Shown piece after piece: positions 1 through 6,628 of a stretch of DNA of 8,665 bases. The stretch covers positions 1 to 8,665 of the forward strand of contig JANXRI010000252.1 in NCBI GenBank assembly GCA_025353085.1. Direction: 5' to 3'. Both the position numbers and the translations under genes were made by a program. Under the pieces are notes generated by a model, which had not been told where the DNA came from, did not search any database, and was given only the letters and a program-made list of their open reading frames with translations. Position 1 is the first letter of the stretch. Each line of letters opens with the position of its first letter. The DNA is from Betaproteobacteria bacterium. GTDB lineage: Bacteria; Pseudomonadota; Gammaproteobacteria; Burkholderiales; SG8-41.

Positions 1-588
1 CAACAGGCGCTCGAAATTGTCTTCGACTTCCATTCCGTCGGGTTCAAGGATGGGCGAGCGCGAATACAGCACCACCTGGGCACCGAGTGCGCGCGCGAGG
101 CGTGCCGTGCGGCTGCCGATCTGCCCGTGCCCGACGATGCCGACGATGCGCCCGCGAAATTCGCGTCCCACCGCGCCGCCCTTCTCCCATTTGCCTTCGC
201 GCAGCCCGCGCTGATAACGAGGCAGCTCGCGCGCGAGCGCCAGCATAAACATGATCGATTGTTCGGCGACCGCATCGGCGTTGGCGTCACCCGCCGTCAC
301 GACCACGATGCCCTGCTCGGTGGCGGATGCGATGTCCACGCTGTCGACACCGACGCCATGCTTCGCGATAATTTTTAAATGTGTTGCGGCTTCAAGGACT
401 CGCCGCGTCAAAGGCGGCGAACCGCGCAACAGGATCGCATTGATATAGGCGGCGGCGAACTGCGCAAGCAACGCGTCTTCGGTGACTGGATTAGGCATGT
501 AAATGACGTTGGCGCCGGCAGCGCGCAGGATTTCCTTGGCCGCGTCCGAAACGTTCGGCGCGGTGATCAGTACGACGGTCTCGGTCAT
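1..588 (-). CDS. D-2-hydroxyacid dehydrogenase, NAD(P)-binding (partial, C-terminus outside window)
   Basis: The minus frame from the ATG at 588-586 stays open to the window edge, giving 196 codons with no stop. The start reads MTETVVLITAPNVSDAAKEI. Residues 76-87 (KHGVGVDSVDIA) match the conserved stretch of D-2-hydroxyacid/phosphoglycerate dehydrogenases that precedes the cofactor domain. The Rossmann glycine motif is G153-H-G155-Q-I-G158. The second beta strand ends in LYSRS (174-178) rather than with an acidic residue; in this family that often goes with NADP(H) preference, but this is inference. Enzymes of this family reversibly reduce 2-oxo acids to D-2-hydroxy acids in the cytoplasm. 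The catalytic Arg, Glu and His lie downstream and cannot be checked. No clear Shine-Dalgarno precedes the ATG. It lies in the same direction as the TctC gene upstream and may be co-transcribed with it across the repeat array. The exact substrate (glyoxylate, hydroxypyruvate, phosphoglycerate or other) is unknown. Confidence 0.88.
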   Translation of the reverse strand, partial: MTETVVLITAPNVSDAAKEILRAAGANVIYMPNPVTEDALLAQFAAAYINAILLRGSPPLTRRVLEAATHLKIIAKHGVGVDSVDIASATEQGIVVVTAGDANADAVAEQSIMFMLALARELPRYQRGLREGKWEKGGAVGREFRGRIVGIVGHGQIGSRTARLARALGAQVVLYSRSPILEPDGMEVEDNFERLL

Positions 589-612
589 TGGTATTGGTGA
601 GGGTATGGAGTG

Positions 613-755
613 GTGATTGGGTGATTCGGTGATTAACCGATTGAGTGACTTAATCACCTAATCACTGAATCACTGAATCACTGAATCACTTGAATCACTG
701 AATCACTTGAATCACCGAATCACCGAATCACCGAATTACTGAATCACTCAATCAC
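613..755. repeat. Inverted array of 8-bp tandem repeats (AATCACTG / AATCACCG)
   Basis: Thirteen copies of AATCAC (one reads AATTAC) start at 652, 660, 668, 676, 684, 693, 701, 710, 718, 726, 734, 742 and 750. The period is 8, with two 9-bp steps caused by an extra T. To the left, five copies in the opposite orientation (GTGATT or degenerate) start at 613, 621, 629, 637 and 645, also at period 8. The orientation flips at about 651, so 613-650 can pair with 652-689. In addition, the 14 bases at 621-634 are an exact reverse complement of 710-723 and of 718-731. Linkers vary by block: TG or TTG in 666-709, CG in 716-733, suggesting expansion of blocks. The array fills nearly all of the gap between the TctC stop (762) and the dehydrogenase start (588), so any transcript crossing it would carry a long hairpin. 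Its function is unknown. Confidence 0.9.
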
Positions 756-761
756 TTTGCA

Positions 762-1751
762 TCAATCGACTTTGGCGCCTGACAGTTTAATGACTTTCGC
801 GTATTTTTCCGATTCCGCGCGAATGAACGCGGCGAATTCCGCGGGACTGCCGCCGACCGCATCGTAGCCCTGGATTTCGAGCTGCGCCTTCATCTCGGGC
901 GCATGCACGACCTTGATGATTTCCCGGTGCAAACGCGCCGTGATCGCAGCGGGCGTTTTAGCGGGCGCCAGCAAGCCAAACCAGGTAATCGACTCGTAAC
1001 CGGGCACGCCCGCCTCGCTGACCGTCGGCACATCGGGCAACTGCGGCGAGCGTTTCGCGCTCGACACCGCGAGCAGGCGCAAGCGGCCCGCCTTGATGTG
1101 TTGGATCACCGGCGGAATCGAATTGAACATCAGGTTAACACTGCCGCCGATCAGATCGGTCACTGCCTGCGGCGCGCCTTTATACGGCACGTGCGTAAGA
1201 TTGACGCCGGCCATGCTCTTGAACAATTCCATCGCGAGATGATTGGCCGCGCCGTTGCCGGCCGATGCGTAATTCAGTTTGCCCGGCTCGGCTTTGGCGA
1301 GCGCGAGCAGTTCCTTAACTGTTTTCGCCGGCACTGATGGATGCGTAATGAGCAGGAAGGGTCCGATCGACACGAGGCTGATCGGCGCAAAGTCGCGCAG
1401 CGTGTCGTAATTTACGTGCTTCTGCAGATGCGGCAGGATCGTCAATGATCCCGGGCTGCTGAAAAACAGGGTGTAACCGTCGGGCACCGCCTTCGCCGCC
1501 ATCTCGCCGCCAATCAATCCGCCGGCGCCGCCGCGGTTATCGATCACGAGTTGCTGACCCAGCAGGTTCGACAGGCCCGGCGCAACCATGCGCGCGACGA
1601 CATCCGGCGTGCCGCCCGCGGGTACCGGCACAATCACGCGGATCGGTTTGTCGGGATAATTTTGCGCACCTGCGATTAGCGGCAATACCGTGGCCGCGAG
1701 TAACGCGATGGCGCCGCATAAAAACTTTTTCACTGCTGTTCTTCTCACCAT
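762..1751 (-). CDS. Bug/TctC family tripartite tricarboxylate transporter substrate-binding protein
   Basis: This is a periplasmic solute receptor of the TctC/Bug family, 329 residues, the normal length. An N-terminal signal peptide (basic KK, then a hydrophobic run to about residue 27) ends in a likely signal peptidase I site, AGA|QNYP. Typical family blocks follow in order: YPDKPIRVIVPVPAGG (32-47), VIDNRGGAGGLIGGEMAAKA (69-88) with PDGYT (90-94), GKLNYASAGNGA (157-168), PYKGAPQAV (189-197) and the LPDVPT/EAGVPGY region (238-252). Family members bind organic acids and related small carboxylates. No TctA or TctB membrane gene is in the window, so it is an orphan receptor here. The ATG at 1751 has only AGG directly abutting it. 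A GTG at 1733-1731 has AGAAG 7 bases upstream and would give a compact signal peptide beginning MKKFLCGAIALL, so the true start may be 1733. The ligand cannot be predicted. Confidence 0.95.
   Translation of the reverse strand: MVRRTAVKKFLCGAIALLAATVLPLIAGAQNYPDKPIRVIVPVPAGGTPDVVARMVAPGLSNLLGQQLVIDNRGGAGGLIGGEMAAKAVPDGYTLFFSSPGSLTILPHLQKHVNYDTLRDFAPISLVSIGPFLLITHPSVPAKTVKELLALAKAEPGKLNYASAGNGAANHLAMELFKSMAGVNLTHVPYKGAPQAVTDLIGGSVNLMFNSIPPVIQHIKAGRLRLLAVSSAKRSPQLPDVPTVSEAGVPGYESITWFGLLAPAKTPAAITARLHREIIKVVHAPEMKAQLEIQGYDAVGGSPAEFAAFIRAESEKYAKVIKLSGAKVD
1741..1745 (-). promoter_or_regulatory. Candidate Shine-Dalgarno for an alternative GTG start of the TctC gene
   Basis: On the minus strand AGAAG lies 7 bases before the GTG at 1733-1731. 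This is better spaced than anything before the ATG at 1751-1749, where AGG directly touches the start codon. It favours a start six codons inside the longest frame. Both starts leave the signal peptide intact. Confidence 0.4.
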
Positions 1752-1891
1752 CCTATTTTTAGGACTCGAATGTTAACCCAAACCATGCGGCACCGCCCGT
1801 CTCTGGCCAGGCGTTCACGCGCGCTTCGCCAATCGGCTATCCTTGGCGCTGTTTCGTTTAGTCACTCCGCACCATCGACGGGAGAGTCAGC
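1752..1891. promoter_or_regulatory. Divergent intergenic region between the TctC and SDR genes
   Basis: This 140-bp gap must carry promoters for both directions if the two genes are separately transcribed. On the plus strand a weak sigma70-like pair can be drawn: TTCACG at 1814-1819 and TATCCT at 1838-1843, 18 bases apart, each matching 4 of 6 consensus bases. A GGGAGAG Shine-Dalgarno (1880-1886) precedes the SDR ATG at 1892 by 5 bases. On the minus strand an AT-rich stretch (1753-1762) with short CCTA/TAGG arms touches the TctC start, but no convincing promoter pair was found. No clear operator palindrome was seen. Confidence 0.3.
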
Positions 1892-2665
1892 ATGGCAGTC
1901 AGCACAGGCGGCGCATATGCGCCGGGCACCGAACTCGCGGGTAAAGTCGCGCTCGTCACTGGCGGCGCGCGCAATATCGGGCGCGCCACGGCACTCGCAT
2001 TGGCGGCCGGCGGCGCGGCCGTCGCCATCAACACGCGAACATCGAAAGATGACGCTGAAACAGTTGCGCAGGAAATTCGTGCAAGCGGCGGCAAGGCGGA
2101 GGTCTACATCGCCGACATCGCCCAGGCAGGTGCAGTCAAGGCAATGGCCGATGCAGTAATCAAACGCTTCGGCCGCATCGATGTCCTCGTCCTTAACGCG
2201 TCTGTTCGCAGCGAAAAGGCGTTTCTCGATCTCACCTATGACGAATGGCGCCTGCCGCTTGGCATAACACTCGATGGCGCGTTTTACTGCGCGCAAGCGT
2301 GCATTCCGCAGATGCTTAAAAATGGCGGCGGCGCAATCATCACGCTGGGCGGCATGCAATCGCTGTCGGGCGCTAAGCACCGCGTCAACGGCTCGGTCGC
2401 CAAGCACGGTCTCGTCGGTTTTACGCGCGGCATCGCGCGCGAATTCGGCGATCGAAATATTCGCGTCAACTGCATCGCACCCGGCACCATGAATACGACG
2501 CGCGCGCCGGGCCGGGAGGCACGTCCGGCACCCACCAATATTCCGCTCGGCCGTTATGGTGAAGCCGAAGAAATCGCCAGCGCAGTGCGTTTTCTCGCCG
2601 GCCCCGCTGCGAGCTTCCTCACGGGCCAGACCATTCAGGTCAACGGCGGACAGATGATGTTTTAA
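1892..2665 (+). CDS. SDR-family oxidoreductase-like protein with a degenerate active site
   Basis: This 257-residue protein has classical short-chain dehydrogenase/reductase length and fold. The cofactor loop is TGGARNIG (23-30), with Asn replacing the middle Gly of TGxxxGIG. D75 matches the adenine-contact Asp, and LNAS (101-104) replaces the usual NNAG. The C-terminal FLTGQTIQVNGG (242-253) is canonical. The catalytic tetrad is largely missing. K171 of YxxxK is present, but the Tyr position is G167, and there is no Tyr at all between residues 133 and 221. The Ser position (13 before Tyr) is G154 within TLGGMQ, and the Asn position in VNLxG is T126 in ITLDG. NAD(P) binding remains plausible but normal SDR oxidoreduction is doubtful; a non-redox, altered or regulatory role is inference. 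The start is supported by GGGAGAG 5 bases upstream. It lies upstream of the enolase-superfamily gene on the same strand. Confidence 0.9.
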   Translation: MAVSTGGAYAPGTELAGKVALVTGGARNIGRATALALAAGGAAVAINTRTSKDDAETVAQEIRASGGKAEVYIADIAQAGAVKAMADAVIKRFGRIDVLVLNASVRSEKAFLDLTYDEWRLPLGITLDGAFYCAQACIPQMLKNGGGAIITLGGMQSLSGAKHRVNGSVAKHGLVGFTRGIAREFGDRNIRVNCIAPGTMNTTRAPGREARPAPTNIPLGRYGEAEEIASAVRFLAGPAASFLTGQTIQVNGGQMMF

Positions 2666-2694
2666 CGCAAATCTCAAACTTTAGATCCAAACGA

Positions 2695-2796
2695 GCCGCA
2701 GATACACGCGGATAGTTCAACAGCGAAACAATCACTTTCGCTTCTCATTTTTGCTTTGCCTAGGTGTATCCGCGTATATCTGCGTTCATCTGCGGC
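2695..2796. repeat. Palindromic intergenic repeat with two competing right arms
   Basis: The left arm 2697-2714 (CGCAGATACACGCGGATA) pairs with 2767-2784 (TATCCGCGTATATCTGCG), 17 of 18 positions complementary. The outer left segment 2695-2703 (GCCGCAGAT) is also an exact reverse complement of 2788-2796 (ATCTGCGGC), so two overlapping foldings are possible. The element occupies most of the 170-bp gap between the SDR and enolase-superfamily genes. The sequence style resembles dispersed intergenic palindromes of proteobacterial genomes, but the copy number elsewhere is unknown. It could shape mRNA structure or mark a dispersed repeat. No T-run follows, so it does not look like an intrinsic terminator. 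Confidence 0.75.
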
Positions 2797-2835
2797 GAAA
2801 TGTTTTAGCATTTTAAAAATTACGAAAGCGGCACA

Positions 2836-3942
2836 ATGATAATCACCCACGCCAGAGTCCAGACCATCCGCCTGCCCGCTGTCGAGCCACTCGCCGGCGG
2901 CCCGGTGGCGCCCGGGGCGTCGCGCGACATCGTGACACTCACACTCGGCACCGATGACGGCATTGAAGGCATCGGCCTCACCTACTACGGCGGCTTTTAC
3001 GGCGGACCGGTGATCGCGTCGCTGACCAGCATGGTCGAGCAGCTTTCAGCACTCGTGATCGGCATGGATCCGCTGCGCATCGAAGCGGTGATCGGCAAAC
3101 TGCGCTTGCTCAGCGGCAATCTCGGCCCCGGCGGCGTGTTCGCACATGCAATCGCGGCGATCGACATCGCGTTGTGGGATATCAAGGGCAAGGCGACCAA
3201 TCTGTCGCTCGCCAAACTCGTCGGCGGCCATCGTGACCGCGTCGTCACTTACGCGAGCGGCGCACTGATGCGCGGTTATACGAACGAACATTGCGCGAAA
3301 GCGGCGCCGAAACTGGTGGAGAAAGGTTTCCGCCAGATGAAGATGCAACTCGCCCTCCCTGGCAACACCAATCCGTTGCGCGAAGTCGAGCGCGCGCGCC
3401 TGATCCGCGAGGCGATCGGCCCGGACATCGATCTGATGTGCGACGTCAACCAGCACTGGAGTGTGCACCAGGCAATCGATATCGGAAAACGCATCGAAGA
3501 CGTGCATCTGTACTGGATCGAGGACGTGACCGCGCACGATGATTTTGCGGGTCTCGCACGCGTAGCCGATGCGCTGTCGACACCCGTCGCCGGCGGTGAA
3601 TATGCGTACGGCGCCGTACCGTTTCGCCACATGCTAGAAGCGCGCTCGGTCGACATCGCGATGATAGATCTCATGCGCGCCGGCGGTATTACGCCGTGGT
3701 TAAAAATCGCCGGCATGTGCGAAGCGTTCAACGTGGCGGTGGTCAGTCACGTGCTGCCCGAACTGCACGTGCACCTGATTGCGGGCATTCCAAACGGCCT
3801 GACGGTCGAGTACATCGCGTGGTCGCTCCCGCTGTGGGAGGAAATTCCGGTGATGGCAAAAGGCGAGCTTGTCGTGCCTGAGAAACCGGGGCTTGGCTTA
3901 ACATTCAATCGCGAGATCATCAGGCGCTACGGGGTCGTGTGA
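2836..3942 (+). CDS. Mandelate racemase/muconate lactonizing enzyme family protein (enolase superfamily)
   Basis: At 368 residues this has the normal enolase-superfamily length: an N-terminal capping domain (about 1-125) and a C-terminal TIM barrel. The three Mg2+ ligands are D203 (CDVNQHW), E229 (YWIEDV) and E255 (AGGEYAYG), spaced 26 residues apart as in mandelate racemase. The His-Asp dyad is D278 (MIDLMRAGG) and H305 (VVSHV), 27 apart, and E325 fits the third catalytic acid. These place it with the mandelate racemase or sugar-acid dehydratase groups rather than the cycloisomerases. The usual KxK reads K169-M-Q171, so the second Lys, a general base in many members, is Gln. Such enzymes abstract a proton next to a carboxylate and racemise or dehydrate hydroxy acids. 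The start has only a weak GAAAG upstream. The gene follows the SDR gene after 170 bp. The substrate is unknown. Confidence 0.93.
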   Translation: MIITHARVQTIRLPAVEPLAGGPVAPGASRDIVTLTLGTDDGIEGIGLTYYGGFYGGPVIASLTSMVEQLSALVIGMDPLRIEAVIGKLRLLSGNLGPGGVFAHAIAAIDIALWDIKGKATNLSLAKLVGGHRDRVVTYASGALMRGYTNEHCAKAAPKLVEKGFRQMKMQLALPGNTNPLREVERARLIREAIGPDIDLMCDVNQHWSVHQAIDIGKRIEDVHLYWIEDVTAHDDFAGLARVADALSTPVAGGEYAYGAVPFRHMLEARSVDIAMIDLMRAGGITPWLKIAGMCEAFNVAVVSHVLPELHVHLIAGIPNGLTVEYIAWSLPLWEEIPVMAKGELVVPEKPGLGLTFNREIIRRYGVV

Positions 3943-4031
3943 GGCGCTTTAGATGGCTTGATTGCGCAATGGCGTCATCGATTTCGCAATGCAGTTGCCT
4001 TGCCTGCATTCAAACTGCGCACGAAGCGCCT
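3942..4031. terminator. Nested inverted repeats between convergent genes, possible bidirectional terminator
   Basis: Between the convergent enolase-superfamily and CoA-transferase genes, AGGCGCTT (3942-3949) pairs with AAGCGCCT (4024-4031). Inside this, AATGCAG (3988-3994) pairs with CTGCATT (4004-4010) around a 9-base loop. ATTGCGCAAT (3961-3970) is itself a perfect palindrome. No T-run follows on either strand, so an intrinsic terminator is only tentatively proposed on position and folding. Nothing else was recognised in this 122-bp gap. Confidence 0.25.
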
Positions 4032-4064
4032 GCCCGCACTTCACCGGAAGCTTTCTAGTTACTG

Positions 4065-5324
4065 CTACGCGTCGCTCGGATCTGTATTCAACATGCGGTC
4101 CGAGCGCAGCACGATTTTTTCGGTTTTTAATGCCTCGATTTCCTTCGCTGAATAACCGAGCGTTGCGAGTATCGAATCGGTATGCGCGCCGAGACTGCCG
4201 GGCTGCTCACGCACCGCGAATTCTGCCGTGCGGCCCAGCGTGATGGGCAGCTTCGGCACTTTGAACGGCTGGTCGCCGACTTTCAGATGCATCCAGTGGC
4301 CGCCTTCAGTCAGATGTTTTTCATTGACGAGATCGAGCGGCGTATTGACCGGTGAAAACGGCACGAGCGCTTTATATAAGCGATCCGCGATGTCGTCGTA
4401 AGCCAATTTGACGACCGCTTCTGCCACGCGCTCATTAATGCGCGGCTTGTGCACGCCGCGCTTCTTGTTGCTGTTGAACTCGGTTGAATCGCGCCAGTCC
4501 GCGAATCCGAGCGCATCGCAAAGCCCGGTCCAGTGGCGGTTGCCGGTGACCGCAATAAAAATCTGCCGGCCCTCCTTCGTCGGAAACAACCGGTACACAC
4601 CCCAGCCCATGTTGGCGCCCATGCCGCTCGAGCGCGAGCCGCGCGGCGGCGCATTGACACCGGTCATTTGCGCGCCGAGCACGTACTGACTGATCCAGAA
4701 CACGATTGTTTCGTACAGCCCTGCCTCGATGCAGTCGCCTTCGCCCGTGCGCTCGCGCCGGTACAGCGCCGACAAAATCCCAATCACGCCGTAGGTCGCA
4801 GCACCGATGTCGGTGATCGACGCGCCCGCGCGCATCGGCTGATCTTTGAAGCCCGTCAGGTACGCGAGGCCGCCGGCCATTTGCGCCAGCTCGTCGAGAA
4901 ACGGCCGATCGCTATAGGGGCCGGGCAGAAAACCTTTGACCGAGCAATAAATGATGCGTGGATTTACTTTTCGGGCCCATTCGTAATCGAGGCCGAGGCG
5001 CTTGATTGCGCCCGGCGCAAAGTTGTCGAGCACGACGTCGGCCTTCGCAACGAGTTGCTCAAATATTTTTTTGCCGCCGGCTTTGCGCAAGTCAAGCGCG
5101 AGATATTGCTTGTTGCGGTTAAACGAAAAAAACGTCTGGCCGGCATTCGAATGACTGCGCGCCGTGTCGCCGGTGGCCGGATGCTCGATCTTGATGACTT
5201 CCGCGCCAAGATCGCCGAGGATCATGCCGCCGGACGGGCCGGCGACGATATGGCTCAATTCGAGGACACGCACGCCGTCGAGCGGCAGCTTCTGTTGCCG
5301 CGCGGACTGACTCGCTGCTGCCAC
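4065..5324 (-). CDS. CaiB/BaiF (class III) acyl-CoA transferase
   Basis: This 419-residue protein belongs to the family III CoA-transferases, which move CoA between carboxylic acids in the cytoplasm through an aspartyl-CoA thioester. Family blocks run in order: LPLDGVRVLELSHIVAGP (13-30), LGDLGAEVIKIEHPATGD (36-53), DNFAPGAIKRLGLDY (100-114), and PFLDELAQMAGG (141-152), in which D144 is the likely nucleophilic Asp. Then come RTGEGDCIEAGLYE (192-205), VPFSPVNTPLDLVNEKHL (321-338) and the C-terminal LGAHTDSILATLGYS (378-392). The start codon is GTG (5324-5322), 3 bases after the TAA of the upstream HMGL-like gene, with GAAG 6 bases before it, which indicates translational coupling. The pairing suggests this enzyme makes the CoA ester that the lyase then cleaves; that is inference. 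Succinyl-CoA is a common donor in the family, but donor and acceptor cannot be read here. Confidence 0.95.
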   Translation of the reverse strand: MAAASQSARQQKLPLDGVRVLELSHIVAGPSGGMILGDLGAEVIKIEHPATGDTARSHSNAGQTFFSFNRNKQYLALDLRKAGGKKIFEQLVAKADVVLDNFAPGAIKRLGLDYEWARKVNPRIIYCSVKGFLPGPYSDRPFLDELAQMAGGLAYLTGFKDQPMRAGASITDIGAATYGVIGILSALYRRERTGEGDCIEAGLYETIVFWISQYVLGAQMTGVNAPPRGSRSSGMGANMGWGVYRLFPTKEGRQIFIAVTGNRHWTGLCDALGFADWRDSTEFNSNKKRGVHKPRINERVAEAVVKLAYDDIADRLYKALVPFSPVNTPLDLVNEKHLTEGGHWMHLKVGDQPFKVPKLPITLGRTAEFAVREQPGSLGAHTDSILATLGYSAKEIEALKTEKIVLRSDRMLNTDPSDA

Positions 5325-5327
5325 GTT

Positions 5328-6488
5328 TTACTTCGCTACGGCGCGAATCGGTGACGCGGCCGGTGCCTGCTCCGTTTGCCCGGCAATTGATTCCGGACGC
5401 TGCCAGCTCGTAATCGGCTTGGGCCAGGGCGACGCTGCGCCGCGGTAGGCTTTCGGTCCGAGAATGAAATGACGCGCCTGCTCAAGCGTCTCGATGCGCG
5501 GCATGTCCATCGGATACAGCTTGTCGAAATGCGGTCGCGGTCCCGCCTTCGACACAAAACCGTACAGCGGATGACCGACGACTTCCTCGGCGAGCCATAC
5601 GACTTCGATCAATTTGTACAGATCGACACCCGTGTAGATACCCATCTCTTCGAGCATATGCATGAGATCTTCGGTCGCGATCATCATCGCAGCCTGGCCC
5701 ATCCCGCAGTAAGGACAGCCTGCCATGCCGCCGATCGACGATTGCAAGCGCATTGTATCGCCGCTGTCTAACACACGCAGTGCTGCGTATACGGAAGCAA
5801 GCGCTGCGCCGCGTGCATTATGAAAATGCAGATTGAAGTCGGTGATCGTCGGCCAGCGCGCTTTCACTTGCTCGAGCGTGCGCTCGACCTGGTGCGGCAT
5901 GTTCCAGCCGGTCGCGTCGGAAAAGCCGATCCGCTTCACCGGCAGGCCAGCGTCATTCCACGCCTGCATCATGCGGTCGAACATCGACATCAATTTTTCG
6001 GTCGACACTTCACCGGTCCAGTTGGAGCCAAAGCAATTGCTGATATTCATGCCGCCGTCCTGGGCGCCCTTGGAAACCGCCTTCTCGATCATCTTCGGCC
6101 ACGCGGCGATCTGCTGGGCCTGCGTGCGGTTGGTGTTGCGCTGGGCGAACACGTCGCACATGTCGACACGCGTCGAATACTCATGCGCTTTGGGCGACAG
6201 CGGCGGCGTGAATTCCGCTGCGCGGTCCTGCCCTTTGTCATTCAGCGCGGTGTATGTATAGCGCACGCCCGGCTTCGGATGAAATGCTTTGACGAGATCG
6301 TCCATGCACGCCATTTGCGGCGTCCACTTCGGGCTCACAAACGAGCCGACCGCAATTTCCTTAAGGCCGGTTTGGGACAGCGCATCGAGCAGGCGGACTT
6401 TCGCTTCGAGCGGGATATCCGGGCTTTCGATCTGGAGCCCGTCGCGCATGCCTTCTTCGGTGTGAATGATTGTCGGATAGCCGCTCAT
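5328..6488 (-). CDS. HMG-CoA lyase-like protein (DRE-TIM / pyruvate carboxyltransferase superfamily)
   Basis: The product is 386 residues, longer than typical HMG-CoA lyases of about 300. The N-terminal motif EEGMRDGLQ (11-19) contains the catalytic Arg15 and metal-binding Asp16 (EVGPRDGLQ in the family). E44 and GSFVSPKWTPQMA (48-60) match the next block, SDATGWNMP (190-198) the barrel Asp region, and NLHFHNARG (219-227) the metal-binding His221/His223. SIGGMAGCPY (251-260) is a variant of the HMG-CoA lyase signature with catalytic Cys258. ATEDLMHMLEEMGIYTGVDL (271-290) is also typical. Such enzymes cleave 3-hydroxy-3-methylglutaryl-CoA, citramalyl-CoA or similar beta-hydroxyacyl-CoAs into acetyl-CoA plus an oxo acid. 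The C-terminal 35 or so residues are Ala/Pro-rich and look unstructured. The start has AAAGGTG upstream. A 140-bp AT-rich gap separates it from the amidohydrolase gene; it is coupled to the CoA-transferase gene. The true substrate is uncertain. Confidence 0.94.
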   Translation of the reverse strand: MSGYPTIIHTEEGMRDGLQIESPDIPLEAKVRLLDALSQTGLKEIAVGSFVSPKWTPQMACMDDLVKAFHPKPGVRYTYTALNDKGQDRAAEFTPPLSPKAHEYSTRVDMCDVFAQRNTNRTQAQQIAAWPKMIEKAVSKGAQDGGMNISNCFGSNWTGEVSTEKLMSMFDRMMQAWNDAGLPVKRIGFSDATGWNMPHQVERTLEQVKARWPTITDFNLHFHNARGAALASVYAALRVLDSGDTMRLQSSIGGMAGCPYCGMGQAAMMIATEDLMHMLEEMGIYTGVDLYKLIEVVWLAEEVVGHPLYGFVSKAGPRPHFDKLYPMDMPRIETLEQARHFILGPKAYRGAASPWPKPITSWQRPESIAGQTEQAPAASPIRAVAK

Positions 6489-6562
6489 GATTTCACCTTT
6501 GTTCGTTTACGCAATGGGGGTAAGAGTGTGGTCCATAAACATTAGAACGATCAAGCCAAAAT

Positions 6563-6568
6563 ATTTTA
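6563..6568 (-). promoter_or_regulatory. Candidate -10 element upstream of the HMGL-like gene
   Basis: The 140-bp gap between the amidohydrolase stop and the HMGL-like start is AT-rich in its middle. On the minus strand TAAAAT (5 of 6 to TATAAT) lies about 75 bases before the start codon, with only a poor -35 match (TCGATC) 17 bases upstream. It might give the lyase-transferase pair its own promoter, but read-through from the amidohydrolase gene is equally possible. Confidence 0.2.
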
Positions 6569-6628
6569 TTCCGTGTTCACTTCACGATCGATTTGACCGG
6601 CGCCTTTTTTCAGAGCGTCGAACCGGTA

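Noticed and set aside
613..755. CRISPR array
   Set aside because: The units are 8 bp with no unique 30-40 bp spacers and the orientation inverts mid-array; no cas gene is present.
1862..2677. Long minus-strand open frame opposite the SDR gene (271 codons)
   Set aside because: It lies wholly antisense to a well-supported SDR gene, shows no recognisable domain and is Arg/Ala/Cys-rich, as expected of shadow frames in GC-rich DNA.
2695..2796. Intrinsic terminator after the SDR gene
   Set aside because: The arms are about 50 bases apart and no T-run follows the right arm.
2836..3942. Muconate cycloisomerase assignment for the enolase-superfamily gene
   Set aside because: The His-Asp dyad (H305/D278) with mandelate racemase spacing and loss of the second Lys of KxK argue against the cycloisomerase subgroup.
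4533..5354. Long plus-strand open frame opposite the CoA-transferase gene (273 codons)
   Set aside because: Antisense to a gene with clear family motifs; composition is Arg/His/Ala-rich with no domain.
5820..6545. Long plus-strand open frame opposite the HMGL-like gene (241 codons)
   Set aside because: Antisense shadow; no motif and no supporting ribosome-binding site.
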